Part shown: in pieces, positions 12,666-12,671 of the stretch
Layout of the letters: every line of letters starts with the position of its first letter
Position numbering within the stretch: the stretch's first letter is position 1
Assembly: GCA_052386775.1 (NCBI GenBank)
Contig: JBQTJV010000216.1
Span: forward strand, 1-12,671
Direction of reading: 5' to 3'
Origin: DSOT01 sp052386775
GTDB taxonomy: Bacteria > Pseudomonadota > Gammaproteobacteria > Burkholderiales > SG8-41
Length of the DNA: 12,671 nucleotides
Translations under genes and position numbers: made by a program
Notes under the pieces: model-generated
Databases searched by the model: none
Seen by the model: the letters and a program-made list of their open reading frames with translations, nothing else
Told to the model about the DNA's origin: nothing

Positions 12666-12671
12666 CAGCGC

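Overview
The window is GC-rich bacterial chromosome with a gene content and style typical of Proteobacteria, most likely Betaproteobacteria (Burkholderiales or a relative). This is an inference from protein family matches, the leucine-degradation gene set and a promoter-like TATAAT flanked by GCGC; I could not run a taxonomic search. I see no insertion sequence, prophage, CRISPR array or rRNA.

Left arm, plus strand (1-4963). A run of tightly packed genes encodes late leucine/isovalerate catabolism: the 3' end of a DsbA-family 2-hydroxychromene-2-carboxylate isomerase-like gene, a macro-domain protein, the carboxyltransferase (beta) subunit of 3-methylcrotonyl-CoA carboxylase, a methylglutaconyl-CoA hydratase-type crotonase, HMG-CoA lyase and a DUF2889 protein. 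The three central enzymes act in sequence: 3-methylcrotonyl-CoA to 3-methylglutaconyl-CoA to HMG-CoA to acetyl-CoA plus acetoacetate. The biotin-carrying alpha subunit and isovaleryl-CoA dehydrogenase are not in the window and are presumably just upstream. A perfect TATAAT in the 68-base gap before the crotonase suggests an internal promoter.

Middle, minus strand (11541 down to 4995). Six genes are packed with gaps of 1, -4, 1, -4 and 31 bases, so they look like one operon convergent with the leucine genes: a GcvT-like folate-dependent methyl/aminomethyl-transferase homologue, two paralogous phytoene-dehydrogenase-like (COG1233) flavoprotein homologues, a GDSL/SGNH hydrolase with an export signal, an MFS transporter, and a small membrane protein with a C-terminal zinc-ribbon-like CxxC/CxxC motif. 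The second flavoprotein homologue has lost several N-terminal FAD-binding residues that the first keeps. This operon is the best candidate for an undescribed system. My hypothesis is uptake and oxidative demethylation or deamination of an unknown methylated or esterified substrate, with the one-carbon unit passed to tetrahydrofolate. The substrate cannot be read from the sequence.

Right arm (11542-12671). A short divergent region with a 9-base direct repeat separates the operon from a plus-strand lipoprotein gene with a striking Tyr/Pro/Phe-rich tail. Then come a possible 52-codon ORF, a 50-residue basic protein followed at once by a strong intrinsic terminator, a second hairpin, and a minus-strand tRNA-Arg(CCG) with an encoded CCA end.
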